Program-made: the position numbers and the translations under genes | Notes under the pieces: model-generated | Database searches by the model: none | The model's input: only the letters and a program-made list of their open reading frames with translations | What the model was told of the DNA's origin: nothing | Source of the DNA: Ridgeia piscesae | Taxonomy: Eukaryota; Annelida; Polychaeta; Sabellida; Siboglinidae | Direction of reading: 5' to 3' | Length of the DNA: 64,000 nucleotides | Assembly (NCBI GenBank): GCA_025642075.2 | Contig: JAODUO010001375.1 | Location: 1 to 64,000 of the forward strand | Shown here: one piece after another, positions 12,961 through 25,500 of the stretch | Layout: every line of letters begins with the position of its first letter | Numbering within the stretch: the first letter of the stretch is position 1

Positions 12961-13910
12961 GGAGAACAACAACACGTATTTATTTATTATTCATGCATAC
13001 ATTGGTTCAACTAATTGAATTCGACTTCCGTTGCTTTCCGCAAACTTAGCTCACTGCTATTACAAAACAAGACTGATAAAACGGCTTCCATGTCGTTTGC
13101 ATCCATGTTTGTTTTGAGTATATGTGATGGACAGGTGACATAATTGTGATGTAATCGGGTCAGAACTGTTCGCGAAACGCTACTGCACCACTGGTCGGTC
13201 GTCCTCGTAAACCTGGGGATTGAGCGGAGTCGAACTACAGAGTAGAGAGGGGCAAAAAGCATCCCTTTTGAGGCAAACATGTTTTGACATATTTATTTTC
13301 GTCCTATGGAGAAATGATTAACATAACTACATTTATTATATGCTATATAAATATCATCATAATTGCATAAACGCAGCAGCATCATCAGCAAAATTACTTT
13401 TAATGAGAGCCCACAACATCTCTCAAATGTCATCACGTGGGGCAAAATGCATCCCTGGTGCCCTTTGCCTCACGTGACGAAATTTGACGAATAGTTTATT
13501 TTATATATAAAGTAGTTTATATAACAATACTATACATAATGTCAAGTTTTGTGGAGATCTGAAAGGCAAGCAAAACAATTAACAAACTAACATTGTAGAG
13601 TTTGTAATTGCAGATGCAGAGAGAGCAAAATATCCCATTTGTCTGACGTCGCCCATTGAGAACGAAGTGGAAAACGTGATGCAGACTAATATCCTAACAC
13701 CTGAAAGGTAAAACATATGAATTAAGACGTACAAAGAATAATCTATAAGTACTGCCTCTTGCCAAAACTCAATTACAGAAGTACCTTTTATCGACACTCT
13801 TCATTCCGATGCCCAGTGACGTCACGGCACCTGGCAATATAAAGAAAACATAACTAATAGAGCACTGGATAACCTGACTAGGTGAATTTCCTATCCTGCG
13901 TCCTCTTCTA
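12961..13910. other. Intergenic region including dispersed repeat copy 2
   Basis: Apart from the dispersed repeat at 13016-13232, I see two similar short phrases, GGGGCAAAAAGCATCCC (about 13248) and GGGGCAAAATGCATCCC (about 13439). No gene is supported. Confidence 0.4.
13016..13232 (-). repeat. Dispersed repeat, copy 2
   Basis: Minus-strand counterpart of 8515-8755, with the same order of shared blocks (AGTTCGACTCCGCT, AGCGTTTCGCGAACAGTTCT, AGCAGTGAGCTAAG, CAACGGAAGT). Between the blocks it reads into a short open frame starting MDANDMEAVLSVL. This could be the start of an element-encoded protein, but I cannot identify it. Confidence 0.6.
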
Positions 13911-14215
13911 TGTCCTCTTCTATTCAATCTTCTGCGTACTCTTCAGTGTCCTCTTCGGTGTCTCCTTCAATGTCCTCTTCTGTGTCCTCTTCTGCTCCAT
14001 CTTCTGCGTCCGCTTCTGTGTCCTTTTCTGTGTCGTATTTTTGGTTGTTTCCTAGGTTCTCTTCAACGTCCTCTTCAGTGTTCCCATCGGTGTTATTTTC
14101 AGTGTCCTCTTCCGGGTCCTTTTCACTTCTGCGTTCGCGTTTACGTTCGTCGTCTGTGTCCACTCCAGCGTCCTCTTCTGCTTCCCATTCTATGTCCTCT
14201 TCTGGGTCACATCAG
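13900..14215. repeat. TCCTCTTCT-type short-unit imperfect repeat
   Basis: An imperfect repeat of about 12 bp built on GTGTCCTCTTCT. It gives a Ser-rich frame on one strand and an Asp/Glu/Thr-rich frame on the other. I read it as simple-sequence expansion, since neither frame has flanking conserved protein or splice sites. Confidence 0.7.
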
Positions 14216-14627
14216 CTGAAACACAAACATCAGTTAAGAATTAGCAACATAACTGTCAATCGGTACTCCGCCTTCTTGTCCGCTGTCGAACACAAAGAAC
14301 GATGCGGACAACATGGCCAATGATGTGCGGTCCTGTGACACTGGGTTGTGTCTGTTTCTGGGTACTGCTGGCAGCCGGAACAGCTGCGCCAGGGAGTAAG
14401 TTGCCAAGTAGGGCATGGTCATAGATATAAATAGAACACACCAGTAGTCTATAGAGGAAAGATTAATGATCTAACTCTGTGGGCATGGTCGACTTGACCC
14501 TGTTGTTACATCTACGACTACGGCTACATTTTCGTCCATAGCTAAGAGGTCATAATCAGGTGTTAATTAATGTAAATGTATATCCATCATTATACGAAAC
14601 ACTGATGGAGAGAGGGTCTGCATTAAA

Positions 14628-14650
14628 ACAATATATATATATATAAATTA

Positions 14651-14718
<68 letters not shown>
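14628..14718. repeat. (TA)n microsatellite
   Basis: About 90 bp of TA, slightly interrupted at its left side. Confidence 0.95.
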
Positions 14719-14719
<1 letters not shown>

Positions 14720-14720
<1 letters not shown>

Positions 14721-15445
14721 ATTATAATAATTATAACGCACTTAAATAAAAAAAATGGCAAAAGGAAGTCGTGCAATGAAAATAACTACTGCGTCTGCAA
14801 CGGTCCGTGGTGTGACGTATGTAGCCCTTCGCGACCGTGACGTCATATAATCGAAAGGCAACCTAAACACTCTTACTAAGAATTTTGAAAGTAAAAGTAA
14901 TTCTGACATTATTTGTTATTTATCTTGTTTGTGCTATTGAGTGATAAAACACAACAGTAAACACTATGCGCGTAGCTCTGTCGGAACTGTTCAGCGTCGC
15001 CATGGTGTTGCCGCAACAGCAGTCAATAAGGCGTACATTTATTCGTTGAACACATTTAAAATTTAGCAACCACATCAAGCGTTTCAACAGACCTACCTCT
15101 CAGTTGTGTAAGCAGGCTCTTTCTCATGTTGGAATCGAACATCAATATGTTTCTTCCCGATTACAGCGGTGTCTAGCCCAGCGTCTCATCGATCTTTCGC
15201 CGTGGGTACTGGGAACCAGTGTTTACGTCATTTCCGCGCTAGTAGTCACATGCATTTAAACGACGTTTAAACGACGAACGCGCGAAAACCATCCTACTTA
15301 CGTAAGGTCATGTTACCGTTGATTAGATACCCAAAAGGGTAAACAGTTTGTTGATGGGCCAGTGCATCCAGAAGAATTAATTAAAAGTTACGGCGCAAAC
15401 TGTCGCAATTAAATCGGGTCGTTTTTTGAGTTTCAGAGTTGCGCG
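14720..15445. other. Unique intergenic sequence
   Basis: Nothing recognisable apart from ordinary mixed-composition DNA. Confidence 0.5.
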
Positions 15446-15446
15446 C

Positions 15447-15451
<5 letters not shown>

Positions 15452-15483
<32 letters not shown>

Positions 15484-15529
15484 GATTTCATAAGTGTGCT
15501 ATATATTTAATAGAGAGGAGAGAGGAGAG

Positions 15530-15565
<36 letters not shown>
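15452..15565. repeat. (TA)n and (GA)n microsatellites
   Basis: A TA run (about 15452-15481), then after a short spacer a GAGAGA run (about 15511-15565). Confidence 0.93.
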
Positions 15566-15566
<1 letters not shown>

Positions 15567-16600
15567 GATTTCAGTCCAGACTATAATATGGATGTAGACG
15601 TATTGAAATTGTCCATGCTTGGTAGACCCTTAATAATAAAACATGTAACTTGATTGAAAATGTGCTGTTGTCATTTGCAATATAGTGCACTTCTCTTCTG
15701 TGATAAGTGCGTAATAAAACACAACTCGACGTCTCTTTCCTGAGCTGCTTGAGCAAATTGTGTACGGCAATTGTTGGATCGTTCCAGTACGTCTATGACA
15801 GCCTTCATTCAACATCACCAACAACGGTTAGTTAAAAAGGAAGAATATCATCGAACTATTGCCAGTTGTATTGTGGAAGAGATCCATATAGAATGCATCG
15901 TGAAGCGATTATTGCCCAGGGTTTGTGCGTGTCATTCAAGGCCTTGGCGTCATGCATTGTGGCTGATAATCGTAACAGTCATGACATGGAGGCAGGTATA
16001 TATGATTCACAATTTACCTGCAACAGAATGGTTTACGATGGCCTCAGATATTGCCACTCTCCCACGGTTATCAACATCAAATAAGATGGGAATTACTCGA
16101 CTTATATATTTTGCAAAACTGAAATACTTTTTAGCGATACGCATGGGTGGATAGATTTCCAAGCCCTCCTTTCTCTCCCCACCCTTTCCTTTACCTCCCT
16201 ATATTCCCCTTTCCCCTTCCCAGCCCATCCTCCTCCCTTTCTTACCTTCCCATACAGAAATAGCAGGGAGCACTTCCAATGTTCAATCTGCCGCATGTGT
16301 ATTGCTGTGGAAAGCGAAAGAAATCTTCCTTGTATCAATGTGTATGTTGTACTGCACTGTAAGCCTCACAGTCATAATGATGACGATGACGTAAGCCTCA
16401 AAGTATTTATAAAATAATGTCACACTTGCACACGTACACATGCATACTTTGCTCTCACGTGAATAATTAATTGAACAAATTACTTCATGAAGCTGTACTA
16501 TTTTAATAGCAAAATATTACTGGTACAGTGTACATACAATAAATGACAATGAGGCACTGACATTTTGATTTTGTACAAGAACGTTATAATTATAAACATT
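15566..16600. other. Unique intergenic sequence
   Basis: Includes a pyrimidine-rich patch near 16160-16250. Open frames are short and show no conserved motif. Confidence 0.5.
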
Positions 16601-16604
16601 ATTT

Positions 16605-16810
16605 ATAGGGGAAAGAAGGGAAAAGAATGGGAAGGAAGGGAAAGGTATGGGAAGGAAGAGAAAAGTAATGGGAATGAAAGGCAAGGAATTAGAAGGAAGG
16701 AAAGGAATGGGAAGCAAGGGAAAGGATTGGGAAGGGAGAGAAAGGAATGGGAAGGGAAAGAAATCGGAAGGGAGGGTAAGGAAAGAAAGTGGGGGGGGGT
16801 GGAAGGGGAG
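16605..16810. repeat. Purine-only GGAAGGGAAAGGAATGG tract
   Basis: About 200 bp of almost pure A/G on the plus strand with loose periodicity (GGGAAAGGAATGGGAAGG) and a G9-10 run near 16791-16799. Such tracts can form triplex structures, but that is inference. Confidence 0.85.
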
Positions 16811-17780
16811 GCTACCTTTCAAATCAAGTTTCAACTGTATACTAGATAATAGTATTGGCTAAAAAATAATCATTTACTTTCATCAAGTTACTTTACAGCG
16901 ACTGTAAAAAATTGTAAAAATGGTCCCTGTAACAACATAGTAGAGAAAAATACACATATACCAGAGCACACTATTTGGGGACATTTAAAAATAATATTAA
17001 TGAAACACTATGTTATTATAGCAGCTGTGTTGTGTATTTATGCATTGTGTATTCCTTCATGTTGTTGCTACAGTATAGGATAATCTACCGATTGCTCTTA
17101 CTTCTAAAGCTTTTCTTCAATCTTTTAAGGCTGCTTTAAATATTCACCTCTTTATTACTACCCCAGTATGTGCATTACTTAATTGAACTTTTTATCTAAA
17201 AAATTATAAAGAAATGTTTGCACATACTTTTTATGTACTAGTTATTTAGTTAATGTACTTAATCTACTAATATTTTGACAGCACTATTATCTTTGTGTAC
17301 TTTTATTTACTAGTTTTTTTTAAAGTACTATGATAATTAATATGGATATGTTGCAATACAAAATAAACAATGCTACTATTATTATATTATAGATGTAATA
17401 TTCTAAAATAATTTTAATGGCCCACAGTGTAAGTCATTGAATGGCACATTAATAATGACGAGGTTATCCAAAAAGTATCAAAACATCCAGTTGTGTGTCT
17501 GTAAAGAGATAACTGTGACATGAGAACACTGTAGTGGTTTTGATTTGTCTAATAAAGACCAACAATGGTCTAAATTGAACACGCATTTACAATAAAAAGC
17601 AATGTCCTCGTCAGAGGTTTGTCACTAATAACAGATGTCACACATCTTTCTAAAACTTCACAATTACATTGCTGAAACTTATTCTAAGCAGTTCTCTTAA
17701 TCAATACATGATCAAATTTAATATACCATAATACAACACTGTTCAATTATTGTTTTAAGGGAATCATTCACAGTAAGACA
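16811..17780. other. AT-rich unique sequence downstream of ZFYVE21
   Basis: No gene or element termini seen. Confidence 0.5.
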
Positions 17781-18258
17781 CGGGACACTCTCTGTTGGTC
17801 CCAATAGGAGACACAGGACACTCTGTTGGTCCCAATAGGAGACACAGGACATCTGTTGGTCCCAATAGGAGACACAGGACATTCTGTTGGTCCCAATAGG
17901 AGACACAGGACACTCTCTGTTGGTCCCAATAGGAGACACAGGACACTCTCTGTTGGTCCCAATAGGAGACACAGGACACTCTCTGTTGGTCCCAATAGGA
18001 GACACAGGACACTCTCTGTTGGTCCCAATAGGAGACACAGAACACGCTCTGTTGGTCCCAATAGGAGACACAGGACACGATCTGTTGGTCCCAATAGGAG
18101 ACATAGGACACGCTCTGTTGGTCCCAATAGGAGACATAGGACACGCTCTGTTGGTCCCAATAGGAGACACAGGACACTCTCTGTTGGTCCCAATAGGAGA
18201 CACAGGACACGCTCTGTTGGTCCCAATAGGAGACACAGGACACTCTCAGTTGGTCCCA
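17780..18258. repeat. 33-bp minisatellite, about 15 copies
   Basis: The unit contains TGTTGGTCCCAATAGGAGAC followed by ACAGGACACTCTC. The first three copies are 29-31 bp and the rest 33 bp. The 33-bp period keeps several frames open on both strands (for example an 11-residue SPIGTNRECPV repeat). These are not convincing genes. The array ends 1.3 kb beyond the ZFYVE21 stop codon. Confidence 0.96.
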
Positions 18259-18259
18259 A

Positions 18260-19544
18260 GTCCCACCAGTTAGCTGCCCTACGACCAACTACTGACAAAC
18301 AAGTGTAAAAATGGGATACTGGAGGAAACATGGGAAGGAGCCAAAAAGATAATGACAGACCTGTCAGACTGGAGACTATGTTGTATGTGACATACACTTT
18401 ATAAGTCATCTTTAGACGAACTGGATGGATTGTTAAATGATAACTGTGGGATACGTTGCATGCCAGGCACACACACTCTCACTTTGTATTGTGTTAATTA
18501 CTTAGTATGTAGTTGTCTTAATTTTAATCTAATATAATATTTACCAGGATATACATATTTATTTTACATTTCTTATAATTCCATGAACATTGTATAATGC
18601 ACATACTTACCTATGAGTGGGCTGGTCCCAGATACAGTGGCTTAGAAATGCCAGTAACAATAGTAATAACTGTGTAACAAAAATATCACACAGAAAAAAA
18701 ACAGTCAAACTCATTTTGGATGCATACAATTGGACGTATGCCTTAAATGATGACATCTCTCACCTATGTTGTATGCATGGATACTCATTGCAAACAGCCC
18801 CTAAATTAAAACTATATTCAAATTTCTGTCTTAAATGGAAACATCTCTCACATATTTCATCTGGGTGGTTGATAATTTAGTAGTAAGCAAAGGTAAGTTC
18901 TTATATAGCTGTATACAATCCTCACGATTGCTCAAAGCACCTAATACTTTACTCTATGGCAGATCTGTTCGATCCTACACCACCTCTCTGGCAACATAAA
19001 TAAAATAATAAGCATATTTCTTATTATACATGTAAATAATAATCATTTTTCTGGTTATACCTGTGGTTAGTTCAACAGACACATCCCATTGCTGTCAGTT
19101 CACTGGTTACTGTTCTTGGATAAGTATCAGGTGGTGTCGGGTTCTTCATTATTTCCCAGTCTTACACCACCTGTAATCACCTTTCACGTACAACACTTGG
19201 AGAAAAACCATTCTTCTTTTAGCAGATTGGTTAACATGCACGATGTATACAGTGTATTGCACTCTGGGAGCAACAATGTCAAATATCGTAGACAAACTTA
19301 TGCATTCATGTATTGCTGTCTCTGTCAAGTTTGTCACATGAAGGCTGCTGTTCGAAGGCACTTAGGTGTAGCACTACCAAGGTGGCAGTGATTGTCCCAT
19401 ATGTATGGCAGTACAACAGCACATGTAGTCAGCAGGTGGCAGCAGCTGTCACTTATATATGGTACCACTTGTAGTCCCCAGGTGACAGCAGCTGTCATTT
19501 ATATATGGCACCACTTGTAGTCACCAGGTGGCAGCAGCTGTCCC
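18260..19544 (-). other. ZFYVE21: Probable 3' untranslated region of ZFYVE21
   Basis: Region following the ZFYVE21 stop on the minus strand. A minus-strand AATAAA (TTTATT at about 18558-18564 on the plus strand) would give a 3' UTR of about 1 kb. Near the stop, 19400-19545 has three to four imperfect repeats of a roughly 50-bp phrase containing CCACTTGTAGTC and GGTGGCAGCAGCTGTC. The extent is inferred, with no transcript evidence. Confidence 0.45.
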
Positions 19545-19586
19545 TCACGTGCTTCCATTCTCAGTCTGCCTCATCAACTTCATTCC
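19545..19586 (-). CDS. ZFYVE21: ZFYVE21 exon 7 (terminal)
   Basis: Acceptor GTTGTATTATCACAG, then [13 protein letters not shown] and a stop. It is short like the end of the family and in phase with exon 6. It is the least conserved exon, so the exact C-terminus is somewhat less certain. Confidence 0.7.
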   Translation of the reverse strand, partial: GMKLMRQTENGST

Positions 19587-22500
19587 CTGTGATAATACAA
19601 CAGTACAATTATGTACATAATTCACAATCAGCAATATGTGAACACATGCACATGTTCTATGATTTATCAATACTTCTGTCATCTATAACCAAATGTCCTG
19701 TCCATATTCTGCATGATCAAATTATCCACAGAACTACCGGTACACTAAGAATGTCATTTACCCTTCGGAGGACAATCATCTATGTACTTGTTATAAGTTA
19801 AGTACTGTGTCACTCACTCTCTGGTCAGCAACCATCTAAGTACTTGTTGTAAGGTAAGTACCCTCTCATTCACCTCCCTGAGGGTGACCACTTAAGTACT
19901 TGTTGTAAGGTAAGTACCCTCTCATTCACCTCCCTGAGGGTGACCACTTAAGTACTTGTTGTAAGGTAAGTACCCTCTCATTCACCTCCCTGAGGGTGAC
20001 CACTTAAGTACTTGTTGTAAGGTAAGTACCCTCTCATTCACCTCCCTGAGGGTGACAACTTAAGTACTTGTTGTAAGGTAAATATCTTCTCCTCTCATTC
20101 ACCCTCTGGAGAGCAACCATCTAAGTACTTGTTGTGTGCCAAGTACCATGTCACTCATCCTCTGCAGGGCGACTACCTAAGTACTAGTGCCAGACTGAGT
20201 TAAGTACCATGTCACTCACCCTCTGTAGAGTGACTACCTAAGTACTAGTGCGAGACCGAGTTAGGTACCATGTCACTCACCCTCTACAGGTAGACTACCT
20301 AAATACTAGTGTGAGACTGTGAATTAAGTATCATGTCACCCACCCTCTACAGGGTGACTACCTGAGTACTAGTGTGAGACTGAGTTAAGTACCATGTCAC
20401 CCACCCTCTGCAGGTTGACTACCTAAGTACTAATGTGAGACCGTGAGTTAAGTACCATGTCACCCACCCTCTGCAGGTTGACTACTTAAGTACTAATGTG
20501 AGACCATGACTTAAGTACCATGTCACCCACCCTCTGCAGGTTGACTACTTAAGTACTAATCTGAGACTGTGAGTTAAGTACCATGTCACCCACCCTCTGC
20601 AGGTTGACTACCTAAGTACTAATGTGAGACCGTGAGTTAAGTACCATGTCACCCACCCTCTGCAGGTTGACTACTTAAGTACTAATGTGAGACCATGACT
20701 TAAGTACCATGTCACCCACCCTCTGCAGGTTGACTACTTAAGTACTAATCTGAGACTGTGAGTTAAGTACCATCCTCTGCAGGGCAACTACCTAAGTACT
20801 AGTGCAAGACTGTGAGTTAAGTATCATGTCATTCATCGTCTGCAGGGTGATTACCTAAGTACTAGTGTGAGACTGTAAGTTAAGTATCATGTCACTCACC
20901 CTCTTCAGGGTGACTACCTAAGTACTAGTGCCAGACTGAGTTAAGTACCATGTCACTCACCCTCTTCAGGGTGACTACCCCTATGTACTAGTCCGAGACT
21001 GTGTGTTAAGTACCATGTCACTCACCCTCTGCAGTGCGACTACATAAGTATTAGTGAGAGACTGTGTGTTAAGTACTGTGTCACTCACCCTCTGCAGGGC
21101 GACTACATAAGTACTAGTGAGAGACTGTGTGTTAAGTACTGTGTCACTCATCCTCTGCAGGGTGATTACCTAAGTACTAGTGAGAGATTGTGAGTTAATT
21201 GCAATGTCACTCACCCTCTGCAGGGTGATTACCTAAGTACTAGTGAGAGACTGTGAGTTAAGTACTGTGTCACTCACCCTCTGCAGGGTGATTACCTAAC
21301 TACTAGTGTGAGACTGTGAGTTAAGTGCGGTGTCACTCACCCTCTGCAGGGTGATTACCTAAGTACTAGTGAGAGACTGTGAGTTAATTGCAGTGTCACT
21401 CACCCTCTGCAGGGTGATTACCTAAGTACTAGTGAGAGACTGTGAGTTAAGTGCGGTGTCACTCACCCTCTGCAGGATGATTACCTAAGTACTAGTGAGA
21501 GACTGTGAGTTAATTGCAGTGTCACTCACCCTCTGCAGGGTGATTACCTAAGTACTAGTGAGAGACTGTGAGTTAAGTGCAGTGTCACTCACCCTCTGCA
21601 GGATGATTACCTAAGTACTAGTGAGAGACTGTGAGTTAATTGCAGTGTCACTCACCCTCTGCAGGGTGATTACCTAAGTACTAGTGAGAGACTGTGAGTT
21701 AATTGCAGTGTCACTCACCCTCTGCAGGGTGATTACCTAAGTACTAGTGAGAGACTGTGAGTTAAGTGCAGTGTCACTCACCCTCTGCAGGGTGATTACC
21801 TAAGTACTAGTGAGAGACTGTGAGTTAAGTGCAGTGTCACTCACCCTCTGCAGGATGATTACCTAAGTACTAGTGAGAGACTGTGAGTTAAGTGCGGTGT
21901 CACTCACCCTCTGCAGGGCAACCATCCACATTATGGCCTGTCTGCGGAGTGCACCCTCTGGGGCAGTCAGCTGCACCAGCTGTTCCTCTCTGCTGTCGTC
22001 TGTGTACAGCAGCTCTACGCCTGTCGCAACCTGGTTGCCTGCAACACTCCCTCATCTCACTGTCTGTCTACACACGCATGCACACTATGTGAATACACGC
22101 ACACACAAACACGCACGCATGCACGCACACATGCACGCACGCACGCACGCACATACGTACGTATGCACGCACGCACGCCACACACACACACAAACATGCA
22201 CGTAAACACACAAGAATGCTTTTTCACATGTTCTATCAAAGAGTTATATGAGGTGTATTACTACAGTAATTAATAAGTCGCCAATAAAGCTTCAGGTAGC
22301 AAGTGTAACAACATATGTTATGATCATATGATGGTGTACTCAGTGTGGTGTATGGCCAGGAGTGTCACTGTCAATCTTATATCATATATTACCTGTTAAT
22401 TATAAGACAGATTTTATCTATATTTTGAACTAGAAAAAAATATGCTGCTAATTCTACACAATGAATTATGTTAAGCAAACAAATTAAATATATAAAGTCA

Positions 22501-25500
22501 TAATTACAGTGATATAAATTTTATAAATTGAAAAAAATCAACATAACATCAAAAATGAAACACAAATAGCATGACCAGTGTCGGTGACATCCTCACAGGG
22601 GGGAAGAGAAACACAACAGTCCGCATTTGTAACACATCAACAGACAAGCATGTTCACTGTGTGTGTGTATATGGGTGTGTATGTGCATGTGTGGGAGGGT
22701 GTGTGGATGGGAGTATATGTGTCTGTATGTACCATATAACCCTTTTCAACAGCATCTGACATTGATCTATGATAAAATATATCATATCAGATCCATCATT
22801 TATTGTAATTACTGCCCTGTCAGGAAAGTTACACTTGCATTTGCAATCTGTGCACCCATTTGATCACACAATCACACACACTGGGATGAATAAATAATTT
22901 CTTGACAATTTATATCAAGTTATATTGCCATGTGCCATCCCAGTTTGAATTTTTGTGACGTCTTTGACACCATGTTAGTTGCGGCAACATTTGTAACTGT
23001 TTATAAGAAGTCTGTTTAGCACTGTGAACATTAGTATCATGTTAGAGAATGACAGACACCACAAATGAATGTCCTCAATGGTTATCCACATTACTGCTTG
23101 GTATGGACAGAACTGTCAGCTAAGCAGTGGCATATGTGTCCATGAACCTACACATTACTGTCACCACAGTATACCATATTATATGTGTCCATGAACCTGC
23201 ACATTACTACAGTGTGTATCACCACAGTATACCATATTATTTGTGAACAATGAAAATGGCACAGTTTGAGTTTAGTGAAAACAATGAAAATGGCAGTTTG
23301 AGTTTAGTGAAAACAATGAAAATGGCAGTTTGAGTTTAGTAAAACAATGAAAATGGCAGTTTGAGTTTAGTGAAAACAATGAAAATGGCAGTTTGAGTTT
23401 AGTAAAACAATGAAAATGGCAGTTTGAGTTTAGTGAAAACAATGAAAATGGCAGTTTGAGTTTAGTGAAAACAATGAAAATGGCAGTTTTAGTTATCATT
23501 CATTAAGTATTTGTATGGTGAAGATGTGTTTGGATTTTTTTATGAACTTAATATTAAGTGATACACTTGCCACCCACTCTACCCACTCCACCCACTCCAC
23601 CTACCTTCCTCCACTGGCAGCGTGAAACACACACAACTCTTACCTTCTGCCCAATGTACATAATATATTGATATTTGTTTACATCAAATTACATGTATCT
23701 CCTGGTAATATCATAGTATTCTTAACAGTGTCTGCACCTGTTATAGCTAACTGCTGCTTCTTCCAGAACTAACTGAATTTTAAGGGACGAAAATGTAGAA
23801 ATAAACAAATATCATCCAACTTTACAAGACTGAATTTTCATAGACTCACATTAGATAAAAATTACGACTTTCTTTCAACCAGAACCATCTCCCTAGAATT
23901 AATTAATTAGTTATTCCATTGTTCACACAGCTAACCCAGGCAACAGTCAGCTATGTGAACCAGGTAGTTTAATTATTTTGAAGGTAATACCCACAAGACT
24001 GAAGTCAAACGTATGAACCAGGTAGCTTAGCTTGAAGGTAATACCCACAAGTCAGCCGTCTGAAAGAGAGAGCTTACATTGAAGTTAATACCCGCAAGTC
24101 AACTGTGTGAACCAGGTAGCTTAGCTTGAAGGTAATACCCACAAGTCAACTGTCTGAAAGAGGGAGCTTACCTTTAAGTTAATACCCACAAGTCAACTGG
24201 GTGAACCAGGTAGCTTATCTTGAAGGTAATACCCACAAGTCAACTGTGTGAACCATGTAGCTTACCTTGGGGGTCACACCCTGATGTGATAACATTCAAA
24301 GTGTGAATTTTCTCAATTACAGCAGGCTCCAAGACGACGTTGTCAGTGCAGAACTCAAACTTGAGGGCCCTACACAAGGAAGACCACTGTAAAATACTTG
24401 AGGGCCCTACACAAGATCACTGTACAATACTTGAGGGCCCTACACAAGGAAGAACACTGTACAATATTTGAGGGCCCTACACAAGATCACTGTACAATAC
24501 TTGAGGGCCCTACACAAGGAAGAACACTGTACAATACTTGAGGCCCCTACACAAGATCACTGTACAATACTTGAGGGCCCTACACAAGATCACTGTACAA
24601 TATTTGAAGGCCCTACACAAGGAAGACCACTGTACAATACTTGAGGGCCCTACACAAGGATGACCACTGTACAATACTTGAGGGCCCTACACAAGGAAGA
24701 CCACTGTACAATACTTGAGGGCCCTACACAAGGAAGACCCCTGTACAGTACTTGAGGGCCCTACACAAGGAAGACCACTGTACAATACTTGAGGGCCCTA
24801 CACAAGGAAGACCACTGTACAGTACTTGAGGGCCCTACACAAGGAAGACCACTGTACAGTACTTGAGGGCCCTACACAAGGAAGAACACTGTACAATACT
24901 TGAGGGCCCTACACAAGGAAGACCACTGTACAATACTTTAGGACCTAGTCCAGAGATGGAGTAATCGTACTCGTGTACTCGTACTCGTACTCGTACTCGA
25001 GTACTCGTACTCGTACTCGAGTAGAAGGAAAGTAATCGTACTCGTACTCGAGTACATTACCAAAGTAATCGTACTCACGATTACTTCTCACGATTACATT
25101 TTTTTCATATGAACAGTTGCAAGCAAATATATTAGACAGATAAAATGGCAATATTAGAAGTAATCTAATAAATGTAATAATAATCAAGGTAATCATTTTC
25201 TATTACTGTTGAGCATTTCAGGTAAATAAATATTCAATCAGATTTCCCTAATTAATACCTTCTCTTCCCAGAGAAGCCACATCACCTCACCCTCCTGTTT
25301 AGTACAAAGTACAAGTTATACTGTGACAGTCCCTGGGAAGCACTGCAGTAGATGAGCATCCCCTAACATCTTGCTTTGTAATTTTAGAAGCCAGGCCATA
25401 TGTCCCACCTGTACTGTTTGCTCTGTCAGTATGATGTGAATGACTGGTCATATTTCCAACATCCAGAATCCTGACTGGGTCTGGGCGGTTAGCTGCTAAA

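Noticed and set aside
13910..14323. Serine-rich secreted or acidic protein
   Set aside because: Low-complexity TCCTCTTCT repeat readable on both strands with no splice support.
17718..18472. Open frames of 130-230 codons with SPIGTNRECPV-type repeats
   Set aside because: Open in several frames on both strands because the period is 33 bp. No flanking conserved protein.
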